Shown: positions 1 through 7,331, counted from the first letter of the stretch. The stretch: DNA of 11,470 nucleotides from an uncultured Bacteroidales bacterium (GCA_937886455.1 CALGCU010000173.1:1-11470), one strand, 5' to 3'. Numbers and translations are program-made. The notes: a model not told the origin generated them from the sequence alone.

Positions 1-2
1 GC

Positions 3-212
3 TTCCCGTGTGATAGGAGTTATGTTCCTATGTGTGATTTTCAAAAGCAAAACTTTTTGGGCATACAAGTGTACATGCCAACAAAAACAGATGAATGGCT
101 ACGTTCGATATACTCAAATTCATATATGACACCGATTAAAAATTGGAATGCTAAGGATTATAAAACGCGTATTGTTCCGAGTGAAGAGCGTAGTTATCGT
201 CGTATCATCTAA
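3..212 (+). CDS. LicD-family-like protein, C-terminal end only (5' end outside window)
   Basis: The reading frame is open from the window edge, so this is the last ~69 codons of a longer gene and not a gene starting at the internal ATG at position 30. The visible tail contains F-L-G-I-Q-V-Y-M-P-T followed by a DEWLRSIY segment and a T-P-I-K-N-W stretch. This resembles the end of LicD/fukutin-type proteins, where an F-x-G-x-x-(V/Y)-x-(V/M)-P segment precedes a Y-L-x-x-x-Y-G-x-x-W-x-x-P segment; here the usual YG reads YSNSY. LicD-family proteins transfer phosphocholine or related phospho-substituents onto cell-surface glycans. The stop lies 11 bp before glf, in the same direction, which fits one polysaccharide operon. 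The family call rests only on the tail, so it is tentative; another nucleotidyltransferase-like or glycan-modifying enzyme is possible. Confidence 0.5.
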   Translation, partial: FPCDRSYVPMCDFQKQNFLGIQVYMPTKTDEWLRSIYSNSYMTPIKNWNAKDYKTRIVPSEERSYRRII

Positions 213-223
213 ATGAATGGTTT

Positions 224-1339
224 ATGAAGTATGATTATCTTATCGTAGGTGCCGGCTTGTATGGCTCTATGTGTGCTTATCGTGCTACTCAGGCGGGCAA
301 GCGTTGTTTGGTGTTGGATAAGCGAAATCATGTGGGGGGCAATCTCTATTGTGAAAATGTAGAGGGCATTCATGTGCATAAGTATGGTGCACACATATTT
401 CATACGTCTAATAAGGCTGTGTGGGACTTTGTAAACTCTTTAGTGGAATTTAACCGTTATACAAATAGTCCTGTAGCAAACTATCAAGGTCGTCTGTATA
501 ATCTCCCCTTTAATATGAACACTTTTAATCGTATGTGGGGGGTAGTTACTCCGGCTGAAGCGCAAGAAAAGATAGATGAACAGCGAGCAGAGGCTTTGAC
601 TGCTTTGGCGGGCAGAGAACCAGCTAATCTTGAAGAACAGGCATTATTGTTGGTAGGTCGCGACATTTATGAGTGTTTGATTAAGGGCTATACAGAAAAA
701 CAATGGGGACGTCCATGTAAGGAACTACCGGCTTTTATTATTAAGCGTTTGCCGGTGCGTCTGATTTTTGATAACAACTACTTTAATGATCGCTATCAAG
801 GTATTCCTATTGGAGGCTACAATGTGTTGATTGATAAATTGCTGGCAGGATGTGATGTGCAATTAGGTGTGGACTATCTGGCGGATAAGGCTTATTGGGA
901 TAATATGGCAGACAAAGTTATCTTTACAGGCTCTGTAGATGCTTATTTTAACTATTGTTTGGGACATTTGGATTATCGCACAGTCCGTTTTGAAACAGAG
1001 GTATTAGATGAACCCAATCATCAGGGTAATGCCGTAGTGAATTACACGGCGGCTGAAGTGCCTTACACACGTGTGATTGAGCATAAGCATTTTGAGATGT
1101 TTGGTGAAGAGGTTTATCGTTGTCCTAAGACTGTGTTGAGTCGTGAATACTCCACAGAGTGGCAATCTGGTATGGAGCCTTATTATCCGGTCAATGACGA
1201 ACGTAACAGTGTTCTGTACGCTCGTTACAAGGAATTGGCTGATAAAGAAGAACATGTTATATTTGGAGGTCGTTTGGCTGAATATAAGTACTATGACATG
1301 GCTCCTATAGTAGAGAAAGTATTGGGTATGGAATTTTAG
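224..1339 (+). CDS. glf: UDP-galactopyranose mutase
   Basis: This flavoenzyme interconverts UDP-galactopyranose and UDP-galactofuranose in the cytoplasm, supplying the Galf donor for surface glycans. At 371 residues it has the usual length for bacterial UGM. The N-terminus carries the FAD dinucleotide-binding motif VGAGLYG (about 8-14), followed by the VGGN segment near 37-40. Other family signatures are HKYGAHIFHT (52-61), NLPFNMNTF (93-101), YTEKQWGR (156-163), the RYQGIPIGGY segment (190-199) and a C-terminal FGGRLAEYKYYDM block that contacts FAD. An ATG at 213 is out of frame, so the start at 224 is the first usable one; no strong ribosome-binding site is visible, as is common in Bacteroidota. 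It sits 11 bp after the LicD-like tail and 52 bp before a glycosyltransferase, consistent with one polysaccharide operon. Confidence 0.96.
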   Translation: MKYDYLIVGAGLYGSMCAYRATQAGKRCLVLDKRNHVGGNLYCENVEGIHVHKYGAHIFHTSNKAVWDFVNSLVEFNRYTNSPVANYQGRLYNLPFNMNTFNRMWGVVTPAEAQEKIDEQRAEALTALAGREPANLEEQALLLVGRDIYECLIKGYTEKQWGRPCKELPAFIIKRLPVRLIFDNNYFNDRYQGIPIGGYNVLIDKLLAGCDVQLGVDYLADKAYWDNMADKVIFTGSVDAYFNYCLGHLDYRTVRFETEVLDEPNHQGNAVVNYTAAEVPYTRVIEHKHFEMFGEEVYRCPKTVLSREYSTEWQSGMEPYYPVNDERNSVLYARYKELADKEEHVIFGGRLAEYKYYDMAPIVEKVLGMEF

Positions 1340-1391
1340 TATGTCCTATATGCCTAAAGTGATGATAGTTATTTGAAATATGGAGAAAGTT

Positions 1392-2210
1392 ATGCCAAAA
1401 GTTTCAATAATCATACCGGTTTATAATGCATCAGCGTGGATAGAGCGTTGTTTGGCGAGTTTGTTTGCTCAGTCTTTATCGGACATTGAAGTGTTGTTGG
1501 TTGATGACCATAGTGTGGACAACAGCCAATTAGTGGCTCGTCATTATGTGGAAACATGTGGCACTGCCATGCAAGTACACTTCTTGCAAACACCTCAAAA
1601 CTCCGGTCCGGCAGTAGCTCGTAATATAGGTTTGCACCATGCCACAGGCGAATATATTGCCTTTGTAGATGCAGATGATTGGGTAGAATCGGATATGTAT
1701 GAAATGCTTTACACGAATGCTCAGAAGTGGGATGCAGACATCAGTAGCGTATCGGCTGTATTAGATTATTCAGATGGTAGTCATGAGTTGATGCACAATC
1801 CTGTTGTGCAAGATGGTGTTGTTGATGCTCGTTCTCGTAGATATCTGTTGTGCCATTTCGTTAGTAATTTCACTACAATGCTTTTTCGTCGAACGTGGTT
1901 GTTCAACAATGATATTTGTTTCCCGTTATCTACAAGTGGAGAAGATAGTAGTTTCATGGGACAATGTTATTTGATGGTACGTCGTATCTGTCAACTCTCT
2001 GTTGGTAAATATCATTATGTGATACATCCTTCTTCTATCAGTCATCGTCGTGGTGTTTATCGTGGGAAACAGAAACGTATGGCATTTCGTTCGTTATTGG
2101 ATTATGCTCGCAGACAAGGCATGTGGGCAGATTATGCTTGGACTTTGCGTTGGGTTTATTTTAAAAAAGCAGTCATCAGTTCATGGGTTGACTATATTAA
2201 GAGTCTTTAA
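1392..2210 (+). CDS. Family 2 glycosyltransferase
   Basis: This is a GT-A fold inverting glycosyltransferase, probably adding one sugar to a lipid-linked glycan at the inner face of the cytoplasmic membrane; the acceptor and sugar cannot be told from sequence. It begins with the classic PKVSIIIPVYN strand, then VLLVDDHSVDNS (nucleotide-binding Asp near 38-39), the NSGPAVARNIGL segment, and the metal-binding DxD in FVDADDW (91-97). A later SGEDSSF (E184-D185) is the usual position of the catalytic ED. The length (272 aa) fits single-domain GT2 enzymes. An in-frame ATG at 1380 would add four residues. I prefer 1392 because GGAGAAAG lies just upstream and the protein then starts as family members do. 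The neighbouring glf makes a galactofuranosyltransferase possible, but that is inference. Confidence 0.92.
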   Translation: MPKVSIIIPVYNASAWIERCLASLFAQSLSDIEVLLVDDHSVDNSQLVARHYVETCGTAMQVHFLQTPQNSGPAVARNIGLHHATGEYIAFVDADDWVESDMYEMLYTNAQKWDADISSVSAVLDYSDGSHELMHNPVVQDGVVDARSRRYLLCHFVSNFTTMLFRRTWLFNNDICFPLSTSGEDSSFMGQCYLMVRRICQLSVGKYHYVIHPSSISHRRGVYRGKQKRMAFRSLLDYARRQGMWADYAWTLRWVYFKKAVISSWVDYIKSL

Positions 2211-2222
2211 TCATTGTAAATT

Positions 2223-3092
2223 ATGGATATGAAGGTGGACAAGTCGCGTATTAAATTTTTTTGTCGGTCATTTGATTTACGTCTTTATCGTTATTCAAAG
2301 GGCTTGTATGAGTCGTTGGGCTATGAGTGTGTTCGTTTGACTGATCAGTCTGCTGATGGTTATTTCTACACCATGTTGGCTGATGAAGATTGTGACATTG
2401 CCATCAATGTAGATGAAGACTGCTTTATCACACATCCGGATGCAGTATTTTCTTTGGTCAACTATGTATTAGAGCATGGAATAGCCAATGCCGGATGTCC
2501 GGATGGAGGCGGTTGGTGCCCTCGTGGAGGTAATCCCATTGTGACTAATCCTTTTTTCAATGTGTTTAATTTGAAGTTACTGCGTGAGCAGTTTTCTAAA
2601 CAGGCTGTTAAGTCATTTGACTATCTTGCTCATAAAGAGAGTATGATTTCCGCTTATCCGACTCACATGTTGTATGAAGGTCGCAGGTATGATTTTGAAC
2701 GTACTGATTATGAACCCTACTATCCATTCTTTTTTTGGCAGGCTTTTCACACCAAGACCCATTATCTACAAAGTGAGCGCCATTCAGATGGTTGGACTAC
2801 AATTTTGTACAATCAAGAGGGAGTAGAGATGTGTCGTCACACATGGTTAGCTCGTTTTTATTCTGTCCCTTCTTTTCTTGTGAAGTATTGGCAACCTGAC
2901 GCAGGCATGCAGAAAGAACGAATAGATGCAATTATTGATGAGTCTTACGGTATTCGTGGATTACAGAAGCCCACATTTACCATGAAAGACCAAGTTGCTT
3001 TTCTATCTAATAAAGTGGTGCGCTGGATGATTAAAGTACCTCAACGTGTGGCTGGTTGGCCCCGAAAGATTAAACGTAGATTGAAGAGGTGA
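2223..3092 (+). CDS. Uncharacterised glycosyltransferase-like protein of the polysaccharide locus
   Basis: This is a 289-residue soluble protein with no signal peptide or clear membrane helix. I do not recognise a named family. The region DCDIAINVDEDCFITHPDAV (about 57-75) looks like a GT-A core: a hydrophobic strand leading into an acidic D-E-D (64-66) in the place of a DxD metal site, followed by a helix. GCPDGGGWCPRGGNPIVTNPFFNVF (91-115, a Gly/Pro/Asn-rich loop) fits a donor-substrate loop. A conserved-looking CRHTW (204-208) could hold an active-site His. The C-terminus is strongly basic (RKIKRRLKR), suggesting membrane-surface association. It starts 12 bp after the GT2 stop, and an ATG at 2229 is an alternative start. 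Its place among glf and GT2 supports a glycan-assembly role, but the reaction is unknown. Confidence 0.75.
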   Translation: MDMKVDKSRIKFFCRSFDLRLYRYSKGLYESLGYECVRLTDQSADGYFYTMLADEDCDIAINVDEDCFITHPDAVFSLVNYVLEHGIANAGCPDGGGWCPRGGNPIVTNPFFNVFNLKLLREQFSKQAVKSFDYLAHKESMISAYPTHMLYEGRRYDFERTDYEPYYPFFFWQAFHTKTHYLQSERHSDGWTTILYNQEGVEMCRHTWLARFYSVPSFLVKYWQPDAGMQKERIDAIIDESYGIRGLQKPTFTMKDQVAFLSNKVVRWMIKVPQRVAGWPRKIKRRLKR

Positions 3093-3181
3093 GTAGTTCT
3101 CGTGTAATAGCATATGATGCATTGAAATTTTTTGCGATGTTCCTTGTTGTTTGGGGACATGTTCGATTTAAGTATATTTGA
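3089..3181 (+). pseudogene. Acyltransferase-3 (OafA-like) N-terminal remnant
   Basis: A GTG at 3089, overlapping the end of the preceding gene by 4 bp, opens a frame reading M-S-S-S-R-V-I-A-Y-D-A-L-K-F-F, then A-M-F-L-V-V-W-G-H. This is the N-terminus typical of acyltransferase-3 membrane proteins, with the first transmembrane helix and the conserved WGH at its end. The frame stops at 3179-3181 after only 30 codons, where intact family members run to about 330-380 residues. No other frame downstream continues with the expected helices, so almost all of the gene is missing and not merely frameshifted. The 4-bp overlap shows it was once translationally coupled to the polysaccharide operon, where it would have acetylated or succinylated a sugar. 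The match is short but characteristic. Confidence 0.6.
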
Positions 3182-3328
3182 GTATTCGGATGGAATGTTG
3201 CTTTTTGCCTTTAAGAAGAGTTACCAGACAGCACGCACATTCACTACGACGTCAGTATCATCTCATGACTTATAGATGGGAATATGACACCTTTGAGTGT
3301 CAAACATCCACTCTCAATATGATAAATC
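3182..3328. other. Non-coding tail of the polysaccharide locus
   Basis: No credible gene is seen here. A short frame from an ATG at 3159 runs to a stop at 3273-3275 (38 codons, beginning M-F-D-L-S-I-F-E-Y-S-D-G). It has no recognisable domain and lies right after the acyltransferase break, so this stretch is more likely the joined or decayed far side of a deletion than a functional gene. Confidence 0.4.
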
Positions 3329-3360
3329 AAAAAGCCACCCGATTATGCGAGTGGCTTTTT
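3329..3360. terminator. Bidirectional rho-independent terminator
   Basis: A ten-base stem AAAAAGCCAC (3329-3338) pairs with GTGGCTTTTT (3351-3360), with two more C-G pairs possible inside after one mismatch. The A-run on one side and T-run on the other let it act on both strands. It serves the convergent polysaccharide operon (+) and the M13 peptidase gene (-), which ends at 3384. Confidence 0.9.
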
Positions 3361-3383
3361 AATATATAGATACCGATAATCTA

Positions 3384-5423
3384 CTACCAGATACTTACAC
3401 GATCAGCGGGAGCCAAATACATTGGGCTTTCTTCAGTCACGTGGAAAGCTTCATACCATGCATTAATGTGAGGTAATGCACCATTCACACGCCAACGACC
3501 CAATGAGTGAGGGTCTGACTTAGTGCGTGACAACACTTCTTCATCACGGATATTTCCAGCCCATACATCTGCATAAGATAAGAAGAAACGTTGTTCTGGT
3601 GAGAGTCCTTCAATAGTGTCAAGTGGAGCATCCTTAGTAGCCTCTTTAAATGCTTGATAAGCAATTTGCAAACCTCCGTGGTCAGCGATGTTCTCACCCA
3701 AAGTAAAGCGACCATTGGCAAATACGCCCGGTGCAACTTCAATTTTGTCAAAGTAATCAACCATCACTTGAGCGCGAGCATCAAATTTTTCTTTGTCAGC
3801 CTCAGCCCACCAGTTGTTTAAATTACCATCTTTATCAAATTGACAACCTTGATCGTCAAAACCATGTGTCATTTCATGACCAATCACAACACCAATTGCT
3901 CCATAGTTGAAAGCGTCATCCGCATTCATATCAAAGAATGGATATTGGAGAATACCTGCCGGGAAACAGATTTCATTAGTAGTTGGATTATAATAAGCAT
4001 TCACTGTTTGTGGAGTGATTAACCATTTCTCTTTGTCCACAGGTTGACCGGCAAATGAAAAACCATAAGCAGTTTCAAAGCGGTTAGCACGCATACCATT
4101 AGTAAGATAACTATCGGCTACATTGATTTCCAAGTCAGTGTAATCACGCCATGTGTCCGGATAACCAATCTTCACGTGGAATGCTTGAAGTTTTTCTTGC
4201 GCTTTAGCCTTAGTTTCTACACTCATCCATTCAAGGTTATTTATACGATCACCCAATGACTTTTGAAGATTGCCTACCAACTTCAACATGCGTTCTTTTG
4301 CTTCAGCCGGGAAATACTTTTGTACATACATTTGACCTACAGCTTCGCCCAAAGTGCTGTTTACGACGCCCACTGCACGTTTCCAACGTGGAGATGGGGT
4401 GGGAGTACCACGCAATGTTGTACCATAGAAGTTAAAATGTTCAGCATAAATTTCATCACTCAAAGAAGACCCAGTAGCATTTATGGCGTGCCATTTCAAG
4501 AGGGTTTTGATGTCTTCAATAGATTCTTCGCCAACTAATTTGCCTACTTCTTGAAGGTGCTTGGTTTGACCTACAGAAAGATCATTTACTGCTACCCCTA
4601 AAGTGTTGAAAAATGTATTCCAGTTGATTTCCGGTACTAAGGTCTGCAATTCAGCAACACTCATCTTATTGTAGTTGGCATGAGGATTGCGCAACTCGAT
4701 GTTATTAAAAGCTGCGTTGGCAAGACGAGTCTCTAAGCGCAATACAGTGGCAGCTGCATCTGCGGCAGATTGTTCGTCATAGCCTATAAAGCTAAACATT
4801 TTAGCAATGTGTGACACATATTTATTACGAATATCAAGTGTGTTGGAGTCTGTGTCAAGATAATATTCTTTTTCTCCTAAAGAATACCCTCCTTGATAAG
4901 TTTGTAAAAGGTTAACAGCACTATTCATAGCATCAGCATCTACATACACATGGAATAATAATCCAACTCCATCCATGTAAAGTTCCGGAATTAATGTACT
5001 AAATGCGTCTTTATCATTCACTGCATCAATTTTGCTCAACACAGGAAGAAGAGGTTCTGCACCTTCAGCATTACGACGCACAGAGTCCATCGCCAAGTTA
5101 TATAAATCAGCTATTTTCTGACCAATACTACCCGGTTCTTGAGTTTGAGAAGAAATTTCTTCAATTAAGCCTTGAAGTTGTGTGCGATTTTCTTCTGCCA
5201 ATTTGTCAAAAGATCCAAAACGAGCATATTCGGCAGTCAATGGGTTAAGTTTCATCCATCCCCCACAAGCATATTGATAAAAATCATTTTGAGGAAGCAC
5301 GGTGGTGTCTAGGTTATTAAGAACAAGACCGCCGGCTTTACGACAATCTTCTGTAGATTGTTTTGGAGTACAAGCGCAAAAAGCAAGTGCTAAAGCGCAA
5401 AAGGCAATGTGTTTTGTTTTCAT
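3384..5423 (-). CDS. M13 family zinc metallopeptidase, lipoprotein (neprilysin/PepO-like)
   Basis: This is a 679-residue secreted endopeptidase of the neprilysin/endothelin-converting-enzyme family, which typically cuts oligopeptides. The N-terminus is a lipoprotein signal (MKTKHIAFCALALAFCACT) with the likely lipidated Cys at residue 18, so the enzyme probably sits on a membrane facing the periplasm or cell surface. The M13 N-terminal domain follows (about 40-420), including the family's D-F-Y-Q-Y-A-C-G-G-W segment near 47-56. The catalytic domain has the substrate-binding NAYY (475-478), the zinc motif HEMTH (516-520) with catalytic Glu517, and the third ligand and Asp in GENIADHGG (576-584). 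The end RVSIW matches the family's C-terminal x-x-W. The length is normal and no key residue is missing. It is monocistronic, with its own promoter upstream and a shared terminator downstream. The peptide substrate is unknown. Confidence 0.95.
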   Translation of the reverse strand: MKTKHIAFCALALAFCACTPKQSTEDCRKAGGLVLNNLDTTVLPQNDFYQYACGGWMKLNPLTAEYARFGSFDKLAEENRTQLQGLIEEISSQTQEPGSIGQKIADLYNLAMDSVRRNAEGAEPLLPVLSKIDAVNDKDAFSTLIPELYMDGVGLLFHVYVDADAMNSAVNLLQTYQGGYSLGEKEYYLDTDSNTLDIRNKYVSHIAKMFSFIGYDEQSAADAAATVLRLETRLANAAFNNIELRNPHANYNKMSVAELQTLVPEINWNTFFNTLGVAVNDLSVGQTKHLQEVGKLVGEESIEDIKTLLKWHAINATGSSLSDEIYAEHFNFYGTTLRGTPTPSPRWKRAVGVVNSTLGEAVGQMYVQKYFPAEAKERMLKLVGNLQKSLGDRINNLEWMSVETKAKAQEKLQAFHVKIGYPDTWRDYTDLEINVADSYLTNGMRANRFETAYGFSFAGQPVDKEKWLITPQTVNAYYNPTTNEICFPAGILQYPFFDMNADDAFNYGAIGVVIGHEMTHGFDDQGCQFDKDGNLNNWWAEADKEKFDARAQVMVDYFDKIEVAPGVFANGRFTLGENIADHGGLQIAYQAFKEATKDAPLDTIEGLSPEQRFFLSYADVWAGNIRDEEVLSRTKSDPHSLGRWRVNGALPHINAWYEAFHVTEESPMYLAPADRVSIW

Positions 5424-5480
5424 ATAAGTGAATTTAAAAGGTTATTTTTATGCAAAAAAATGCTTCCATTCAACGCCTCG

Positions 5481-5511
5481 CAAAAGTAACAAAAATAAGC
5501 AAATACACAAA
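5481..5511 (-). promoter_or_regulatory. Bacteroidota-type promoter for the M13 peptidase gene
   Basis: On the minus strand TTTG (5511-5508) is followed after 19 bases by TACTTTTG (5488-5481), a full match to the TTTG / TAnnTTTG pattern of the Bacteroidota housekeeping sigma factor. Transcription would start a few bases further, near 5474, giving a leader of about 50 nt before the ATG at 5423. Confidence 0.75.
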
Positions 5512-5603
5512 AATAACGAATGTTAAACAAATTAAACAATATTGTAAATTAGCACAACCACAACAAAATAATAACACAAAATGTTACTAAATATAAATAC
5601 AAA

Positions 5604-5635
5604 CTTGTGAATTTGCTTTTCTTATATTATATTTG
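5604..5635 (+). promoter_or_regulatory. Bacteroidota-type promoter for the cytidine deaminase unit
   Basis: CTTG at 5604-5607 precedes TATATTTG at 5628-5635 by 20 bases, matching the -33 (in three of four bases) and fully matching the -7 TAnnTTTG. Transcription from about 5642 would leave a ~70-nt leader before the ATG at 5714. Confidence 0.65.
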
Positions 5636-5713
5636 CGTGAAGACAGCAATCGTTCAGTTGTAAATTAAAAACAGATTGTTAATAAAGTGAATAATTGACC
5701 ACACAGCAATACC

Positions 5714-6202
5714 ATGAAAGAATTTAAAATTGAAACTAATGTGCAGTGTTTTGCCTATGAAGAATTGCCAGAACAATACCGCGTGTTAATTGACCGAGCA
5801 AAACAGCAAACACAAACCGCCTATGCTCCCTATTCTAATTTTCATGTAGGAGCAGCAGTACTTATGGAAAACGGAGAAATACTATGTGGTTCTAATCAAG
5901 AAAATGCGGCATACCCTTCCGGTTTATGTGCGGAAAGAACAACACTTTTTTATGCCAATGCACATTTCCCCAATGACAAAGTAGTAGCATTGGCAATTGC
6001 AGCCGCACAAAACGGTGACTTTCTCGAAGAACCAATTTCACCATGCGGGGCATGTAGGCAAGTAATGCTTGAATACGAACAAAAAGCAAAGCAATCCATG
6101 GATGTGCTGTTATATGGCAAAAACAATATCTATTGGATTAAGGGCGCCAAGGCATTGTTACCATTTTCGTTTGTTAGCGAAACAATGGGAGTACACATCT
6201 AA
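5714..6202 (+). CDS. cdd: Cytidine deaminase
   Basis: This zinc enzyme of pyrimidine salvage hydrolyses cytidine and deoxycytidine to uridine and deoxyuridine in the cytoplasm. At 162 residues it fits the small, single-domain tetrameric class, with a slightly long N-terminal extension of ~25 residues. Family motifs are AYAPYSNFHVGAAV (36-49), where N42 is in the substrate-binding FxVGAA region, then G-L-C-A-E-R (Cys72, catalytic Glu74) and SPCGACRQ (Cys111 and Cys114). The three cysteines are the zinc ligands of this class. The gene has its own promoter at 5604-5635, and the next gene begins 11 bp after its stop, so the two are probably cotranscribed. Confidence 0.96.
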   Translation: MKEFKIETNVQCFAYEELPEQYRVLIDRAKQQTQTAYAPYSNFHVGAAVLMENGEILCGSNQENAAYPSGLCAERTTLFYANAHFPNDKVVALAIAAAQNGDFLEEPISPCGACRQVMLEYEQKAKQSMDVLLYGKNNIYWIKGAKALLPFSFVSETMGVHI

Positions 6203-6213
6203 GAATATATACT

Positions 6214-6600
6214 ATGGAAAGAACACAATTTCAGAAAGAATACCCGCTCAAGAAAGTGTCAAGAACGGCACTCTGGCGACTTATATCCATGCCGGGAGGA
6301 TTGAGCGAATGGTTTTGTGATAAGGTAGATGTGCAAAATGAATATTACACATTTACGTGGAATGGGCATCAACAAGCAGCCAAATTACTCACTAAACAAC
6401 CAGACGAAAGTATAAAATTTCAATGGGAAGAAGATAAAGGAACAAAAAGAGTGTTTGAGATGAGTATAGCCCATCTGGAATTAACCGGAATGGTAGAACT
6501 TATCATAAAAGATGTGGCAGATACAGATGATGTGGAGGATTCAATTGTGTTGTGGGACTCATTGATTGACAGACTAAAAAGGAGGCTTGGGCTCAATTAA
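6214..6600 (+). CDS. START-like (SRPBCC fold) domain protein
   Basis: This is a 128-residue protein matching the small START-like proteins common across Bacteroidota. Visible hallmarks are the N-terminal ALWRLISMPGGLSEWFCDKV (19-38), a YYTFTWNG strand, the FQWEED strand, and a C-terminal amphipathic helix with LWDSLIDRLKRRLG. SRPBCC domains form a helix-grip fold with a hydrophobic ligand cavity. The ligand and role of this subgroup are unknown to me, and no catalytic residues can be assigned. There is no signal peptide, so it is cytoplasmic. It lies 11 bp downstream of cdd on the same strand and likely shares its transcript. No hairpin terminator is seen after it. Confidence 0.85.
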   Translation: MERTQFQKEYPLKKVSRTALWRLISMPGGLSEWFCDKVDVQNEYYTFTWNGHQQAAKLLTKQPDESIKFQWEEDKGTKRVFEMSIAHLELTGMVELIIKDVADTDDVEDSIVLWDSLIDRLKRRLGLN

Positions 6601-6691
6601 GTGTAAAGAAAGAGTTTTGTTCTGACAAAAAGAAAATAAAAGTTTTCTACAAAACAGTATAAAACAATTTTTATATACGAATCAAAAAATG

Positions 6692-6699
6692 TACCTTTG
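6692..6699 (+). promoter_or_regulatory. Probable -7 element of the promoter for the coiled-coil/zapA unit
   Basis: TACCTTTG is an exact TAnnTTTG match 18 bases before the ATG at 6718. The -33 region is only a T-run (6668-6672), so the promoter is less complete than the two around 5500-5635. The leader would be very short, about 10 nt. Confidence 0.5.
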
Positions 6700-6717
6700 T
6701 ACGATTTTTGTGGAATT

Positions 6718-7011
6718 ATGTCTGATAACGCAGTGACAAAAGACACATACGAGGCACAAGTTAGGGTGCTGATACAACAGTTCGCTGAATTGAAGAAACA
6801 AAACAATGAACTGAAGAAACAAATCCAATGGAGACAGGATGATTTGGATCGACTGCAAAAGCAATTAGACGAATTACAACAAAATCACGATCGGTTATTG
6901 CTTGCTTACCAACTCTTATCTGATAACGAAGATGATAAAGAGTTTGCCAAGAAGAAAATCGATAAAATGGTGCGCGAGATTGACAAATGTTTGAACTTGT
7001 TGCTCGAATAA
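6718..7011 (+). CDS. Small coiled-coil protein upstream of ZapA
   Basis: This is a 97-residue, highly charged protein. Residues about 15-65 form a continuous heptad-rich coiled coil (FAELKKQNNELKKQIQ, then DDLDRLQKQLDELQQ), followed by a second helix ending in CLNLLLE. There is no signal peptide or membrane helix. A frame extends upstream to a TTG at 6697, but that lies within the -7 promoter element, so the ATG at 6718 is chosen. zapA begins 2 bp after the stop, so the two are translationally coupled. Its size and coiled coil recall ZapB of gammaproteobacteria, the partner of ZapA at the Z-ring. That likeness is structural and contextual only; I see no sequence homology I can assert. Confidence 0.8.
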   Translation: MSDNAVTKDTYEAQVRVLIQQFAELKKQNNELKKQIQWRQDDLDRLQKQLDELQQNHDRLLLAYQLLSDNEDDKEFAKKKIDKMVREIDKCLNLLLE

Positions 7012-7013
7012 AC

Positions 7014-7310
7014 ATGGGAGAGAAGATATCCATAAAAGTGAAGGTGGCTGAAGAGGTAATACCTCTAAGGGTGGACATGGAGGATGAGTTCATATATAGA
7101 AAAGCGGGAAAACGTTTAACGTCAATATACAGACAATGGGCTAACAAGTATCCGGACAAGTCTGAAAAGGAACTATGGATGTTAGCGGCATATGCCATAA
7201 TGGTGGAGAATGCCCAGTTGCATTGTAAACAAACAGATTCAGAATTAACGTTGACCGTAGAAAGATTAAATGAAGAGATTCATAAGATTCTGAATGATTC
7301 AGATGAATAA
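7014..7310 (+). CDS. zapA: Cell division protein ZapA
   Basis: ZapA binds FtsZ and promotes bundling of Z-ring protofilaments in the cytoplasm. This copy has 98 residues, the normal length. It opens with a short beta strand (K-I-S-I-K-V-K-V), then I-P-L-R-V, the R-K-A-G-K-R-L region (about 30-36), and K-S-E-K-E-L-W-M-L-A-A-Y-A-I-M-V-E, followed by a C-terminal helix suited to the family's antiparallel coiled coil. An ATG at 6987 is in frame but overlaps the previous gene. I choose 7014 because it follows that gene's stop by 2 bp and gives the usual N-terminus. A strong terminator follows at once. Confidence 0.85.
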   Translation: MGEKISIKVKVAEEVIPLRVDMEDEFIYRKAGKRLTSIYRQWANKYPDKSEKELWMLAAYAIMVENAQLHCKQTDSELTLTVERLNEEIHKILNDSDE

Positions 7311-7331
7311 AGAAACTTCAAAGTGTAGTAG

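Larger units (their letters stand above)
5424..5713. other. Divergent intergenic region between the M13 peptidase and cytidine deaminase genes
   Basis: This very AT-rich 290-bp spacer shows no convincing coding frame. It holds one promoter facing each way (5481-5511 minus, 5604-5635 plus). The ~90 bases between them are AT-rich, with no palindromic operator that I can defend. Confidence 0.6.

Noticed and set aside
30..212. A stand-alone 60-residue protein starting at the ATG at 30
   Set aside because: The same frame is open to the left window edge, and the residues before the ATG fit the same protein tail, so it is the end of a longer gene.
3178..3369. 63-residue frame beginning with TTG after the acyltransferase remnant
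   Set aside because: It runs through the terminator hairpin, has no recognisable domain or ribosome-binding site, and uses a rare start.
6616..6631. Possible terminator after the START-like gene (TTTTGT/ACAAAA)
   Set aside because: The stem is six bases and nearly all A-T, with no proper T-run, so it is too weak to call.
6761..7198. 145-residue minus-strand frame opposite the coiled-coil gene and zapA
   Set aside because: It is antisense to two well-supported genes and has no domain signature; it is a shadow frame.
7289..7303. Perfect 7-1-7 inverted repeat TCTGAATGATTCAGA at the end of zapA
   Set aside because: It lies inside the coding sequence for the acidic C-terminus, is not near a promoter, and does not share half-sites with the perR palindromes. 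Chance is the simpler reading.
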